Source: Apus apus | Lineage: Eukaryota > Chordata > Aves > Apodiformes > Apodidae | Direction: 5' to 3' | NCBI RefSeq assembly: GCF_020740795.1 | Contig: NC_067282.1 | Span: 142,648,858 to 142,712,857, forward strand | Length of the DNA: 64,000 nucleotides | Shown here: positions 25,102 through 40,100 of the stretch, piece by piece | Layout: every line of letters begins with the position of its first letter | Numbering within the stretch: the first letter of the stretch is position 1 | Notes under the pieces: model-generated | Seen by the model: only the letters and a program-made list of their open reading frames with translations | Databases searched by the model: none | Told to the model about the DNA's origin: nothing | Program-made: the position numbers and the translations under genes

Positions 25102-28100
25102 GTAAGGTGCTGCCATATGGGGCTCAGGGGCTTGGCATTCAGCAATAGGGAACAGTGCTGTGATAAGGCTGCAGTAGTGAAAGGGCATTTCATTAGTGAA
25201 TAATGGAAGTTCGGAAAAGGGATAAAGACCAGATGCACTTTGATAAAAGTTTATTGGATTTGCATCTGCCAAAGTTAAGCATAATGAAATGGCTGCAGTT
25301 AGTCAACCATTGTTTGTTTCTAATGTTTTATTCAGTGGCAAACTCCCACAAATTGCATTACTGCTTCTGCTGCAGTTATCCTTTATTCTTTCTTGCTCAT
25401 GGTTTAAATGGGAGACTTTCTTATTTAGAGTATCTGGAAGATACATCTTTTTGATTCATTGCACGTGGAACAGTGGAATAAAAAGTGTCCGTTTGTTCTG
25501 ATCTCTGGAACTTAGAAACTGTTCTCCTTGGGCTTCTGTTGTTTTGCACTTATCTTTTTGTATGTTGGGAAGTGATCTCTGGGGATTTGGCCCAGACTTG
25601 CAACCTCTTTCATGTATTCCTCTTTAGGACTGGATCTGTAAGACTATCTATATGGCAGATCAGAGATTCTTGTGTTTCCCTGCAAATGATAGTAGATAGT
25701 GTGGTGCCTGTTTTCATCTGATGTCATCTTTGATATCTCAGTGCCCTGAGATGGGGTATTGTATCATTGGTATAGAAGCAGATCAGCATTTATCTTCTCA
25801 TAGCCTGATGAGCAAAAGTACTTGCTTTGTTTTCAGTGGGGATCACTACTAGATAGTTTGATTTATTATAGTGTGAGCAGGACCATAGCATTCTTCCTTT
25901 TTTTTGGAGTTCTTTTGTTTTTAAGGGCACTTTCAAGTCCTTCAGTTTTGTTTTTTTTTTGGTGATACTATGAAGGGCAGCTTCCTTTCTGGGGAAAAAG
26001 GTAGTCACTAAGGCTGAGCTTAGGTCATTGAGGCAAATAAAGGCTTTTCATTGGCATAGTTTTTGTTTGGTCAAGGGCTCCTGGACAAGGGCCAGGAGTG
26101 TGTGTAGGTTGGATTAGGCTGAACACAAGCTCTTATTCCTTTGTGCACTTCTCAGTAGGGGAACCCTTTATAATATAAGGCTGGGAGAAGGCTTTCTAGA
26201 GCTACCAGAAACTTGGGACTGGTTGGCAGTGCTGTCCCTGTCTGCAGAGCAAATAAAGCTATTGACAAAACAGGAGTGGTTCTTTATCCATCTCTTTTTT
26301 TTTTTTTTTTTCCCCTCCTACTTGCTGCTTTGTAGTGCAGTGCCCTGTAATTTCCCCAGGGAAGCAAGCCTACTGTTTTGTATGCAAGTCATTCCAGAGT
26401 CCTGAACAGTGGCTGTGATGCTGTTCCCTCACTCTTTGATGCACTCATGACTTTTAATTACCATTTTTTTCCAACAACAGCCGAGGCTTCATTGGGCTTT
26501 TTTGTTTCCTTTGCCTTTCCTCTGACGTCTCGGCTCTCTGATATAATTAATAACGATTTAGTAATTATGCAGGCATCTGATTAAAAGTTCTGTGACCTTG
26601 GTTGTTCCATGCCAATCAAGGGGCAAAGCTTTCAAGGTGACAACTTTGCCACTTAGTGAAGAGTGACCTTTTATCTTCCCTTTTCTGTGATAAGGCAGCT
26701 CTATCTTCCATTTCCAGGAAGGAGCTGCCTTATCTGGGGAAGCTGACTCTTCTGATCTGCAGAAGAGCAGCTTGCAGTGTTGATGGAGAGGAAAGCTGTT
26801 CAGTATGGCAGACTTATCTGAGTGTGTCAAACTCATTACTTCAGTACTACAGAGATGCAGATGTTCTCGAGTTGTTTTGTGGGAACACTTGGATTGGTAC
26901 AGTGCTCTTGAGAGTGGCAAGCTGATTTGTAATTTGTTGAAGGTGGAATGAAAGGGTCTCTCTTATTCTCTATGGAAGGAGGAATCTTTCTACAATCAAA
27001 TCTTTTTTTCCATGTTAGCTGATCAAAGCTGCTGCTTTGAGTTGTTGCTGACATGACGATTGAGTTTGAATTTTTAAAACTAACCTGTCCATCCATTGTA
27101 CAAGGAAGGTGAACTTTGTCTCTCTTTATTTGGAACCTGGCTGAAGACAACTGTGGTCCTGCTGTACTTGTAGAAGAAATGCTCCCTGGGTTAGTGGCTC
27201 TGCAGAAGCAGCAGTGATCAAAAGTGGGCTCAGTCTTCTCAAAGGGACACAAGAAAGACACTTTTGCATTTGGGAAATTGGGAGAAAGAAGGTAAGCAGC
27301 TTTCCTGCCCTTCCTCCCGGTTTAGGGAGTCTGGGAAACAACCCATGAGACAAGTTGCTTTCAGACTTTGTTCAAAATCCTCTCAAACAAGCCAACTCAC
27401 TCTAAGATTTAACTGTGGCAAGATGCATGGTGAATTAGGAACTTTGCAGAGTTTATTAGTTTGTAGAGAATCGAGGGAAGTGCACTTGTCAAAAAACAGG
27501 TAACCTCTGGCTAAGACCCAGAGCAGACCCACTGGGAATAGCCTTGGAGAGTAGGTCTAGCAATCCATACCAGCTAAACCTTCTCTGTACCTTGCTAACA
27601 GTGCACCTGGACTGTCATCTGGAATGACTAAGAGCAAAGCAGGGGGTAGCTCAGCATCCCTCTCTGTCATATTCCTATCCCTGGGTAGCAGGGACCCATC
27701 CAGCCTCTTCCACGTGAAGAAGAGCAAAGTGCTGCATCCTGCAGAGGGAAGCATAGGTCTGGGCAGCCTCTTGGCTGCTTGGCAGTACAGGTTGATGTGT
27801 TTGATTAGTGCAGTCAACAGTCCAGTCGTCTTAGGAAGTCCTGTCCTCTTGGTACTGATATCAGTGCTGAGAGGAGATCAAGAGGCTGCACGTACTTTCC
27901 AGGATTATGTTTTGAAATAATGGAAGTTTTAACCTTGTGTAAAGTTAACTGAATTCATTTAATTAATCTGCTGTGAAAGCTACAGTAAAGATCAGATTCA
28001 TTGCCTGTAGCTACTGAGATTTTAATACATATCATTACTGCTTAAAACATAAGTATTCTAACATAGCTGATCTGACATAATACCTATATGAGTTTAACTC

Positions 28101-31100
28101 CTGGACTTTTAAGGAGGGCTTTTGGTATAGGTCACAGAAAGCAGAATGACCAACTTAAACACTCAATTAACCAGTAGACTTTAATCTGTTTGTCTGATCA
28201 TTGCCAGCATTTTCTGGGTGAAAGCTTGTGGCAGAATCGTGTGCTGTGAAATTTTTTACAGGAATGGTACTTCAGATAAGTGACAGGTTTAGCTTTCCCG
28301 AGATGCCCACCTGGTTAGCTAGGCTCACCCTTTGGGTTTTCTCAGTTTCTGAGGAGTGTTTTTGTTGCCATGAGAGGTTAATAACTTTTAATATGTCAGT
28401 TCATTATTCAGAGTGTACACTTTTGTATAACAAAGATTTGTGGAAAATCACCTATGCAAGTTATCTCATGGAGTGTTACAGCAGTAGAAAGAAAACAAAT
28501 ACTTGGGGTTGGAATATTTTTATGAATGTCCTGGGCTCCTTTACCTGTGATCCAACCATAAGCTGTCCAACAGACAAAATTTCTTATCCTTGTGCTTCTT
28601 TTTATCAGTTTACAGAAGAATTTCTGGGTCGATCTTTTTAAAGATTTTATTCAGTGTCTTTTGCCTGTCTGGAATAATATTTTGCCAAACAGGCATATCC
28701 TTCTTGTTCCTCCCCAGTTGGATTCAAATTAATTTGATATTAAATATTTCAAAAGGGCTTTAATATTAAGCAAAGGTTTAACTGAGAGCCAGACTTCTGA
28801 AAGTGGTAGTTGGAAAACAACAGCTCTGTGGAAATGCAGTTAAGCATGGGCAGTAAGTTGTGTCTGATTAAGGAAGGTAAGGAGTGGCTGGCTGAGCAGC
28901 AGAGCCTTAAGGGATGTTTGGGACAGAAGCAGGGCTGAGATGCGTGTAGTCCTGAAACTGAAACTACAGAGAAAATCTTAATCTTGGTGTGCATTTGGGT
29001 GTCCCTCCCTTGTTTTAAATTTATTACTGTGATTAGTTATGATCAGTAGTGGGAATGGGTGACTGAATATATCTATAAGAATGTACTTGATTTAGGAGTC
29101 CTGTCTGTAGAATGTGTTATTAAACATTCATGGAAACTTGCAAATAACAGTCTTGATGCAAGTTGTACTGTGTTTGTTGTGCACTGTGGCTCTGGGATGC
29201 AGCTTGGGGCTTGGACACTACTGTTGTAGTTGCTCCTCTGCTAGCTTTAAGGGTTTGATCTTACTAGGAGGAGAGCTATCAAGAAGGCTGCATCATGATG
29301 GGTCACCATTCAGGTGAGTGTACACCAGGAGGCTGGTTGTAGCACAGGGAATCAATTTTTCTCCGGTTAATTTGAGAGTTATATGGCTCTTGGTGAATTA
29401 TATGGCTTTTGATAAGGAACAACTCACCTCGTGGTACTTTGAAGTTATCCCAGAAGTTATCTGAGAAAGGATGCTAGGTCTAGTCTGGTTTTAGATGACT
29501 CTCTTGAGGGGCTGTAGGAGCAGTCATTCACTGCCAGAAAGTTGAAGCAGAAACAGTGAGGTCAAGGAGTGAGTGGATGGTCCTGCAGACATGAGGACAT
29601 AGTGCATGGGGAAGACAGGGAGGAATTGTCGGCAGATCCTGGTTATTCTTGATGAGGCATGTTCAAGTAACGTGGATATTTTTGAGTTTTTAAAATTTTC
29701 ATTTGTTTTAGTGCTCATGGTCCCCTGGAAGCTATATTTTAAAGCTTGCAAGAATGTAGCTTGAGGGAGGTTCCCAAACTATTGGGAAGGACTTCAGGAG
29801 GTCACATATGGGGGTCAAATCAGCATGCCTGAGAGGTTGGTGGCAGGTGGCAGTAGCAAGTATCCCATGCCCTCAAAAAGAGGCAAAGGGATAGTGACTG
29901 TTGTGCAGAAGTCCAGGTTACAACTGTTTCTGGATGCTGTGAAATTCCCTAAACTCAAAGTATTGCAGGATCTGAAGCCCAGGCTCAATTCAGATGCCTT
30001 CACAGTCCATGGTATGGGGCAGCAGGTGGGAAGGGGCACAGATAAGAATTGTCACAGCTTGAAATGAAATGAGAATAGTAGGAAAGAGGAGACTGAATGG
30101 TATTAAGTAATTAAAAGATTATTACTTCAAAATGAAACAAACATGGTGGAGAATTAGCAAGACAGGATTCCTGTTCATTACAGAAAGTGCCAAAAATCTC
30201 TTTTGGACTTCCAGAGATTAAATGTGTCTTTTGAAGAAGAGGAATGGAATGCTAAATTTGATTCTGCAAGCAAGATGCTTTTTATGGCATTGTCATTGAA
30301 ATGTATTGATGGATACTTAAGCCGTTGTTCTAAGTCTAGTAACAACAGCTCTTCCACATCAGTTTCCTTCACTGTTTGTCTTTGAATCCCATTCCTCCAA
30401 AAGGAGGGTCATCAATCTGTTCTGCCTTAAGCAATTTGAAGGCAGTCTTGAACTTGATAAGAGCTGTAGCCTTCTGTACACTAACAAGGCCTTCAGGATT
30501 GTCTAAAATGAGCAATTTAAAGAAATGATTGAAGTGCTTCACCTTCAGTATCCTCTTCCAAGCAGATGTAACTTTTTACACCTAATAGCAGGTCTGCAAA
30601 TAGTGGTACATTTTAATGAATAACTAAAAGACTCAGTGCCAGCATTTAGCGTGAAATGTTTCTTAAAGCATGAGATGAGTTTGCATTAGCTACAGAAAAC
30701 ATTCTGTGGGGAGGAAGGGCTCTTAATGCTTGATTCTACCTCTGAAAAGAGAACGATGGAATATTGTGTTCAGTATGCTGAAATGGCCATCTAGGAGCAT
30801 GAAGGAAATACAAGCTGTACCCATATCCTCATTCACTAAAAATAAAATGAATGGTTTAGGTGCAATCATGCTAAACTGCTGATACATCCATTTTCTGAAA
30901 GTAGTAAAGGAAAATGCAAAAGTTGCAGGAGAGGCATTCTTTCACTTCTGCAGTTGGTCTCAAAGCTGCTTAGCAAAAGGAGGCAGGCAACAATATCAGA
31001 ATTAATGGAGCTCTTGAAAGGATTCTCTCTACTTTTACAGGGCCTTTCATGGTAGTGGAATATCTAGTGGAAATGTGAGACTGCTTGATCAAAACAGGTG

Positions 31101-34100
31101 GCATGTGCAAGAGGAAAGGCAAACAGCAGGGAGAAATTTAAGTAACTTTGATACATATAGATCTTTGTTTTATTTTAGTTTGTGGGTTTTTTTAACCCTG
31201 ACAGGATAGTCTCTTGTTTCTACTATGTGCCTTGTTTCAACTTCTTGTGACCTGATTCTCTCCCTGGTCCTTTAAAGACAGGACTAGACTCCCTGAGAAA
31301 CCATGTTGCAGATTGGAAAGCAGGAAGAAATTTAGTATGCACCTGCCTACCTACATGCAACAAGTAGCTGGAAAAATACCCAAGTAGAATATGCATTGCA
31401 GCTTGACCATCCTGAGGCCTGAATCCCTTCCTTCCTTTCGTGCTCTTTTGCAACTCTGGGGAGCTCAGATACATTGTCAAAAGGAGGATTTGCTGCTCCT
31501 TAAAGGTGAAGGAGTGATACCAAAAGAGAACAGAGAGAGGCAAGGTTGCTGTTCCAGTAAAGGAGGACTTTGCTTTGAAGATATTTTGTTTGTTTTCTTT
31601 GTTTCACCTTGAGCAAGAGGAAATCCCACCTTAGCTTCTAGAGGATTGATTATGGCAACACTGATCATTTGTAACAGGGGTGTTATTGTCTGCAACTATG
31701 TGAGTTGGATTTCCTGTAAAGATCTGTCCCACAAGAGTCTGGTTAATCTTAATACGCTTAATAAACATAAGTTCTTTATAGCATAGGGACTTCTTGCTGT
31801 ACAGATTCTGTTCGTGCAGCAGAACTTTGCATCTTGAAGAAAATCACAGAAAAAAGTGGGGTCTAATCACATGTAGCTCATAGTGGCTTTCTGATTTAAT
31901 TTTCTTTGCTTATTGTTAATATTTTTATAAGTCTGTAGGCTAAAATCAATTTACTATCATCTGTAGACTCCCTATGGCTCAGCAAAACTTGACTAAAATG
32001 TTTAAAGAGCTATGATTTTAACATGAGATGTCACATATAGTATGTACCATTGTTTATTATTCAGAGGCTATGGTCCAAAAAAGATAAAGCCAGTTTCAAA
32101 ACCAGCTATGGAAATAGAGCCTATAGCAGTAGGAGGCAAAATAACTGAATGTTAGATCCATTTGTGAAGGTGAGAAGTAATTATCGTGATAAACAGTGTC
32201 TTTTTTCTCCAATGATTATTTTAAGGCACAGTCAATTTGAGGACAGAGCTGTGGCTAAGTTGAAGGATGGATCACTTTGTATAACCCCAGCTGCTATAAA
32301 TTGGTTTGAATTTTTATGAGCTGTCTTGTAACGAAGAGTACAGAGGTATCATTACCCCTGATTTTACTGCTTTAAGAAGTGGAAGCCCAAGAGGACGTCT
32401 CTTGTATTGACAAGATGTAACTTTTGCTTACTGAACTGTTTCTGGATTGAAAAGGTAGTGTGTGAATAGCCTGGAGCTCAAGCACTGTGCAATTTCAGTG
32501 AAATAACCTTATTTGAAGCTGAGCACAGCAGGATCTGAACCAGCTGATGCTTGTAGAGGCTTATGGACTTCAGAAATACTTTCTGACTCATTAATGAAGT
32601 GAGGTTTTAAATGGCTGAAAGTTGTAATACCCGAGAACATGTGAGTAACGTATCCAGAAATAACAGTGGTGATGCTGTAAAGGTATGTGAGAATTCCACA
32701 CTGAACCCTAACACAGATTTTCTGCATAACAAAAGCAGTGAGAGCCCTTTGAGACAGAAGTAAAAAAATTTGGGAACAGAAGGAAGTCGTGTTGATCTGT
32801 CTTCCTTACCACATGCCAATAAGAGTTGTTCCAGTGAGCAAATCTTTACAATGGGACCAAGTCTGCACCTTTGCATATTTATTTTCAGTTTATTCTGAAG
32901 CCAGAGCTGCATGGCCATGCAGACATCTTTCCAGGCTCATCTCTTGAATGTTGCTTCAGAGTGCCTACTCAATTCAGACAGGTGTTAACATGTGAATCAC
33001 TTCTATGTGGCATTCAGGTGTGCCTTAAAGGTAGCATTGGGTTGGAGATAGCGGTTCAGCATGAGCACTGTGGGAAGGTGTGGTAGGGGAAATGAGTTCT
33101 AGAGTGTAGGGAGGGGATGGCTTGGGCTACAATGTGTCTCTGACTGTGTTTTGCTCACAGTCATGGTGACAGTCCCTCAGTAGGGTAATGGGATTCAGTA
33201 TTAATTTGAGGTCCAGGCAATGACCTGGGCCTTGAGGACTACCCAGAAAGCAGAGGTGGGACTGACCTCCCAGCCACACCTGGGAGTGACTGATGCAAAG
33301 AGATCTCATGGCTGCAGTCCTTTAGCACGGGAGTATTAAGTGTGCTTCCCCAGTGTCTTTCCACAGTAATGGTGCCCTGAGAAGGTTCTTCAGAACTCTG
33401 GAACTCTGCTCATTGTGCAGCAGAGTAAACTTTCTTTTGTTGGATGGCTGTGGGTTAGAAGGATCCAGATCCACTTGGTCTGAGTGCTTTAGATTTTGTC
33501 CAGCAATAGGTCATGTCTATAAACTAGTAGGGCAGGAGATGGCTATTAATTAAGAGAGATTTGGAATCTTATGAACTTCCCCATCTTGAGAGGCATTCCT
33601 CTCCCCCCCCAGCCCTTTACCCCATGTGGCTGTAACTATTACTCTCTAGAAATAACCAAGGATAAGCAGATCATAAGAAGTCAGTGTGTGTCTCACAGCA
33701 AAAGAAATGTTCCCTTTTTTCTAGTGTCGTAGCCTGCAGGTTTGGCAATGTTGTCAGATTCCCCCACTCCCACTCTTCTTGAAACAATTGCCATGTCATT
33801 CTTTTCTTATACAAAGTGATAGCTCTACCTTCTCAACCAGCTTCAGATGCCAGACTCTCAATCAGGTATTGGAGTAATTTTCTGTTCCTATGGATGAGTT
33901 TTGTCTACTCAGTCAACCCTGGAGGAAGAGATGCAAATAAGTCACTTTGTTTTACAGGCATGACTTCCACTGGGGATCTAGTGTGGAGAAAACTGTCTGG
34001 AAAAATAACACCGAGTGGCCTGATGTATTACAGGCTCCCTCCTATATACGTGGGAGTGTGCACACAGAGGAGAGAGTTGCAGGAGGAAACACAAGTGTCA

Positions 34101-37100
34101 AAGCTCTGTTCTTCACACATGACTGGTGGATTAAATTCTCTTTCCATGGTCCTTCTTTCTGACTAGCCATGGTACTCTTACTGGGCTTTTCCAAATAGGG
34201 TAGGTTAGAGTCTGGGTGTTAATGCAACTGACAGCTAAGACAGAGCCACACTTTTGGAGACAGCAGATCCTTTGCAGGCATTAATGAAAGAGTTTTTGTT
34301 TTTCTTCCACCTAAATCCTCCAGACAATTGTTTTATTGAGGGAATCCACCATGCATGGGAGAGAAGGGGTTAAAAATTATTTTTGGAGCCAGGGATGAAG
34401 GATTTGGATGGTAAAGTGTGTTAAAGAGAAACCCCAGGTGGGTGATTTAGTATCTTTTCTAAATTGGATACCATTCTTAATTTATCCAAGAATATGATCC
34501 TTATTATGGGTTAATATACATTTTAAAATGCAAATACCTGGTTTTATTTTACTTGTAGGACTTTAGTTTTTAGATCTACCACTAAAGCTGAATAAGAAGA
34601 CATGCTTGAGGGGCTTAAGAGACATAACAGGACATTGCTTTTAGAAGAGGAGGTAAAGGTGTTGCACTTCTGCTCTGCAGTTGTGCAGCAGGAATAGCCT
34701 TTCTGATTATCTGTGAAATTTATATAACATGCCAGTCATTCCAGTAGCTCAGCACCAAGAAGCTTCGAAGTTCACAGTCTGTGCTGTTGTTTTCTCTGCC
34801 ACTTGGGCCCAATGATGGGGTTTCTTTGATTTTGTTTCAACGACACTACTTTTGAAAGGAGCATCCTGGAATTTGTTGATGCCAAAACAAATTCAGACTT
34901 TGTGTGACATTTTTAAGAGAGGGAGGGAGAGAGGCTCCCAAGTCCTGTTGGGTTTACTGAGCACAAAGCAGGGTTTTCTTTGTTCTTTCTGGCACATGGG
35001 CAATTTAGGGGGGGTGACCCCAAACAACCCCACAGCCAATATCATGCCCTTGATTATGCTTCTTGCTTACTTTTGGCTGGGATGAGGGGATTAGCTGGTG
35101 CTAAAGGCATTGATCTGTGAGAACATTTATTGTGTGAATATGTCATTGGGCTATTCAAATTTATGAATTTACAGTCTTGGCAGTTTTGGGGTAGGGAAGG
35201 AGGTTTGAAAAATACGCTGTACAAATTTGTTCTGGTCTTATTGTGAAGCTGGTATTTCCATTCTTAATGACTATTTGTGAGTCACTACGTGGAGAAGACG
35301 AGTTTTTAAAGGACAGTGCAGAAAATTAAATCATGTGTCTAGAACTTCTCTGAAGGTGATGTCTGATCACTGATGTGCCACAGACTTTTTCAATGAAATG
35401 ACAGAGCAGCTGTCAGTCCAAGCAGAGAGGCATCTGCTCTTTGATCATGTTATAAAAATCTCTTCCTGGGGCCCAAAGTTTTTTGAGGAAAAGTAACTAG
35501 AAGTCACTCAGGAAAGTGTTGTAATCACTCGGGAAAGGTGTTAGGTGGATAACATGTCATAAAGAGTTAGTCTCATTTGTTGAAGAAGCACTTATGCTCA
35601 AATTAGCTTGTTGATGAGCATATCATAAAAGCTGCCTTTTGAGATTTGAGTGTAACTGCAATTGATTGTAGGAAAATGAAGTAACACTAAACAACCTCTG
35701 TTTGTGAAATAAAAAGCTCCATTTGCAAAACCTACAGGAAGAAATCTTCCCTTTGAAAGAAGGAGACCTGTTTTGAAAGAGAAGGATATGTTATGAGAAG
35801 AACTTCAAACTGAAGGCATGGGTGAGAAAGGGAAAAGATGTAGTTAGCAATGAGGTTTTATAACTAACAAAGGACTGATAACTGTTTCTCAGAAAGTGTA
35901 TCATATGTGGTTGGACATATGCAAAGAAAAGCAATGCTTTTCTTGGAGTATGATTAGAGTTCAAACTTCTATCACAAGGAATCATTTTCTGCTCTGGAGG
36001 CAGGTGTGTTTTGATCAACATTCTTATCTGTGGTGACAATGGCTGGTTTTGATAGCAGAGGTAAATAGACTAGGAGCAGTTGTTGTGTTAATGTGCTGTG
36101 TTGGTATAAAAAGCCTCCATCCTAATGAAAATAAGCAGGAGCGCAGCTTACTTGGTACCTGTGCCTTACATTAGGGCAAGTCTCAGAGAAGAACCTTTCG
36201 GGATGTGCCCTAAACCTGTTCTTATCACACACGTGCAACTGGGTGCTACTGACCTTGGTCAAGAAAACGGATTTAAAACCACTTGGAAGCTATAGGGGGG
36301 AGGTAGATAAAGAAGAACTTCCTGATCATCTGCTGTAAACCAGGCTGTCTTCTTGTTCTGCAATATTGAGTTGTTGTAGATTGCCTTGTCAGTGGGCAGG
36401 AAGGGTCCACAATGTTGCTCTTCCTTCACATGTTACCATGGTGATATAGCAAGGCACCTGTGGATCAAGTGAGGCACAGGCTGAAAGGGCTGGGGAGGCT
36501 GCTGTGGACTTGTTAGTGCTAGTCTCCTGCTGTTGCTACCTTTTGGTGAAGCTCAGAAGAAACATCAGTTTTGAGAGGTGGCTTATGAGCTTCTCTTGCA
36601 ACCCTGTGTAGGACAAGGTAGAGATGAGATGTTTAAATCCAGGTTGCTCTGTCTCATGTGACTACTGCTGATAGGAAATGTAGAGTGCAATGAAGTTTAA
36701 GAGGGACAGAAGTGTTGTTTGTGTAGAATTAGACATGGTGCTGAAATAAAGGCTGGAAAGGAATTTCTTCTATGCTCAAAGATTCAGGGGAATCTGAGAC
36801 CTTTTTAAAGGTGTTAGCTCTCCCTACCCTCAGAAATAGTTGACCACAGGGTCACCTGGGCATTTCTTCACTGCTTATGATTCCTGTGACTCTGTGGTGA
36901 TACACATTTTCTGTTCAATGGGGACAGGAAGGAAGATCTCTGGCTATTTTAACAAAGGAGCTTTGAAGGGAAAAAGAGAAACCTAATGATTGTGTACAGA
37001 GTTGATTAATTTAATGTTACAAGGTGCCAAAGCACCTTCTCAAGCTATCTGCCAAGTAAGATCCGTAACTTCAAGCAACGTGGAAACAAAATTTACTTCT

Positions 37101-40100
37101 GACAGTCTTGTAAAGTTCTGTCCAAACACAATTAGCCTTCCTTTCAAAAGTGATTTAAAAAAAAAGAAAAAGGGAAAAAAACCCATACAACTTAAGGCTA
37201 TTACTACAAAAGACTGAGCTTCAGTGAGTAAATATTTCTGAGAACTTTGCAAGGATGAGTGAAGACTATATAGATAACAAACCAGTTACTTGTACTTTAC
37301 TAATAAATTTTCTAGTTACAGTACTAGTACCAGTTACTACAACACCTCTACTTATGAAGAAAGCCTGTGAGAGTTTGTGTTGTTCAGCCTGCAGAAGAAA
37401 AGGCTCTGGGGAAACCTTGTTGGGGTGTTTCAGCACTTGAGTGCTTGTAACAAACATGAGGACAAGCTTGTGATAGGAAACGGGGCAACAGTTTTAAACT
37501 AGAAGAGGGTAGATTTAGACTAGGTATAAGGAAGACATTTTTTATGATGATGATGGTGAAACACTGGAACAGGTTGCCCAGAAAGGTGGTAGATGCCCCA
37601 TCCCTGTAAACATGCATGGTCAGGTTGGACAGGGCTCTGAGCAACCTGGTCTAAGTGAAGATGTCCCTGCTCACTGCAGGGGGAGTTGAACTAGATATGA
37701 CCTTTAAAGGTCCTTGCCAACCCAGACTATTCTATGATACTATACTTACAGCATCTGCTGCCTAATATCTCAAGACTATTCCTGTGGCTGTTGCTTTGGG
37801 CAGCAGTTCCATGGTGGTGTTCAGTATCTGCCCCCACATTGCCAGTGGAGGAACTCAAAAGGTCACCTATGAAACTCCAACAGTATTGGTAGAACCATTT
37901 TTTCCCAGTACTTCTTTCAGAGCTTCCTTCCTAAAGGTTGTCACCATGATGGTAGAACCTGCTGTGTTTATATATTTTAACACTATTAATGGAGAAGTAG
38001 TTTGACAAAAAGTAGTGTGTATAGTTTAAATAGAAGAACTAATTGTGTCATTTATTTGCAAACACAGACTTTCTACTTAGAATGTATTTCTTCTAAAAAA
38101 AGGAAAGCATGTCTACTTTCAGATCAGTCAGTGGTGGGAGGCAAATAAAAGGGTTAGAAGGTTAAAGAAGAACTTGTTTGTGAAGAAAAAGGAGACAAAA
38201 AAAAAGGAAAGCTGCTTTTCTGTGGAGAAGAACAAGCTGCAGGGGAAGCGGGAGGAGTAAAAAGTAAGAATTCTAAGTTTCCAGCTTTACATAAACTTAA
38301 TTCACAGTAGCAGGAGCACCTTGAAAATCAAAATGAAATTATTTTTGTGTGAGAACACAGCCTGTGGAGAGTGATGTATGCCAGATCCTGCTGAGGATAA
38401 CCTGGCAACCTTGATCACCCTCCAATCCGCGAAGCCATTCGGCATCACAGGAGCGGGGCAATATGTGAATGCTGAAACACCTGCAAATCAGGCTCAAGGA
38501 GCAATCAAAGTGTGATAAACATTAATTAGTATAATATCCAAACCCTTCATGGAGGAAGGAATGTTGATTACACTGTCTCACTTGGGATTTTTTTCTGTCG
38601 GGGATTGTGTATGATGACAGTTTCTGATTACACTTACTCAGGCATGAAGTAAGACTTTAAAAACTGCTTAAATATGGAGAGAGAAGAGCAAAGAAGTTGA
38701 TCTTTTGAGTGGTTGGACTTATTTGGCTTTCTATAAAAGCATGCATTTTTGCTTTTTGCCTTTCAAACTTTGGAGGCGAAATGGCTTTGTGAACTGGCTT
38801 TGAATGCTTCCTTGGATTGTTGTAAACTACCAATATCTTGGCAGCCTTTCTTTTGCTCTCTCCATCTCAATCCTGCAATGCTGCAGCTGCTGGGGCAGAG
38901 GCACTGTGTGGGAGTGGGGAGAGCAGGGCTTGGGCTTCTCACAGTCCATTTCTGACTGTGACAGTCACTGCTGCATGAACTCTGAGCTGGCCCGCTGCAG
39001 TGTGCGTGAACATCCACGTGTGGTAAAACACACTCTAGTGCCTCATAAAACATTATCCTTTGTTAGCAAGCCAGAACACACTTAGATATTCTAGCCTAGC
39101 TCTCTAGGCCTGCCTTGGTCTAGTGGGTTGTGCATCAAAGCGCTGAGTTACAGGTACCAGGGGCAATTCATTGATGTTTCCCCATCACTGCAGCAGCCTG
39201 AGAAACCATAAAAGCCTGTGGCCTTTTTTCAAGAAGATTCTTGGTCAAATTAAAACTTGAAAAAGTTTGAGATTTTCTTCCTTTCCGCAGCGTACAAGTA
39301 GAAGGGAACAGCAATGTGTCTCTGGAACTCAGGAGAAAAGTGGGTGAGGAAGGGGCTCAGTAGCCTAACCAAGATGAACATTTTGCTCCATCAATGCCAC
39401 CTTCTGCTGCTGCATTCATCATGGGATTATGTCTTCCCTCCCAGGGGATGTAGTCTCTCCTCACCTCACCAGTGGTTCTCTCACACAGAAACTTGTCCTA
39501 GAGGTTTAGTGGTATCTTGCTCATCAGCAGTGGTATCATGCTGGCTTTGGCATTAGTGCTGGGGCAGGATGAATGGCAGCCAGCACTTCCCTTGTTACTC
39601 TGCTCCAGCACCAGCTGCTTGGAGAGTCTGAGGATGTAATAAAATACAAAAAACATAAACTCGTCCCCTCTAATTCATGCTCTCTGCAGTAAGGGAGGAA
39701 TTCAATAAAAGCATGCTTTGTTGAAAAGGAAAAAATTACAACAACAACAACAAAAAACCCTCCCAGCTTGACTTTTAGGCAAAAAGCCAAGGTTTTATAG
39801 AACGAATTTACTATATCTGCCCTGAAATTACAACAGCAATGCCAAGCATCCCCCTGCTATCTCTCAGGGCTGGAATTTGCACTGGGAGGAGACCAGAAGG
39901 CTGACTTGCTGTGATGTGTACAGTCCTCATATAAGGAAAAAGTAATTTAATACTTCGGCTGCCTTATCCTCCTGTGCAACTCATTCTGCTCTGAAATGTT
40001 CTTTCTCCTTGGTTGATCGCTTACTTTTGTACTTCAGACATGAAATTTAAGTTCTTTGGTATTCTAGAGAGGTTTTCTCTCAGCCTCTGCTATCTCACCT

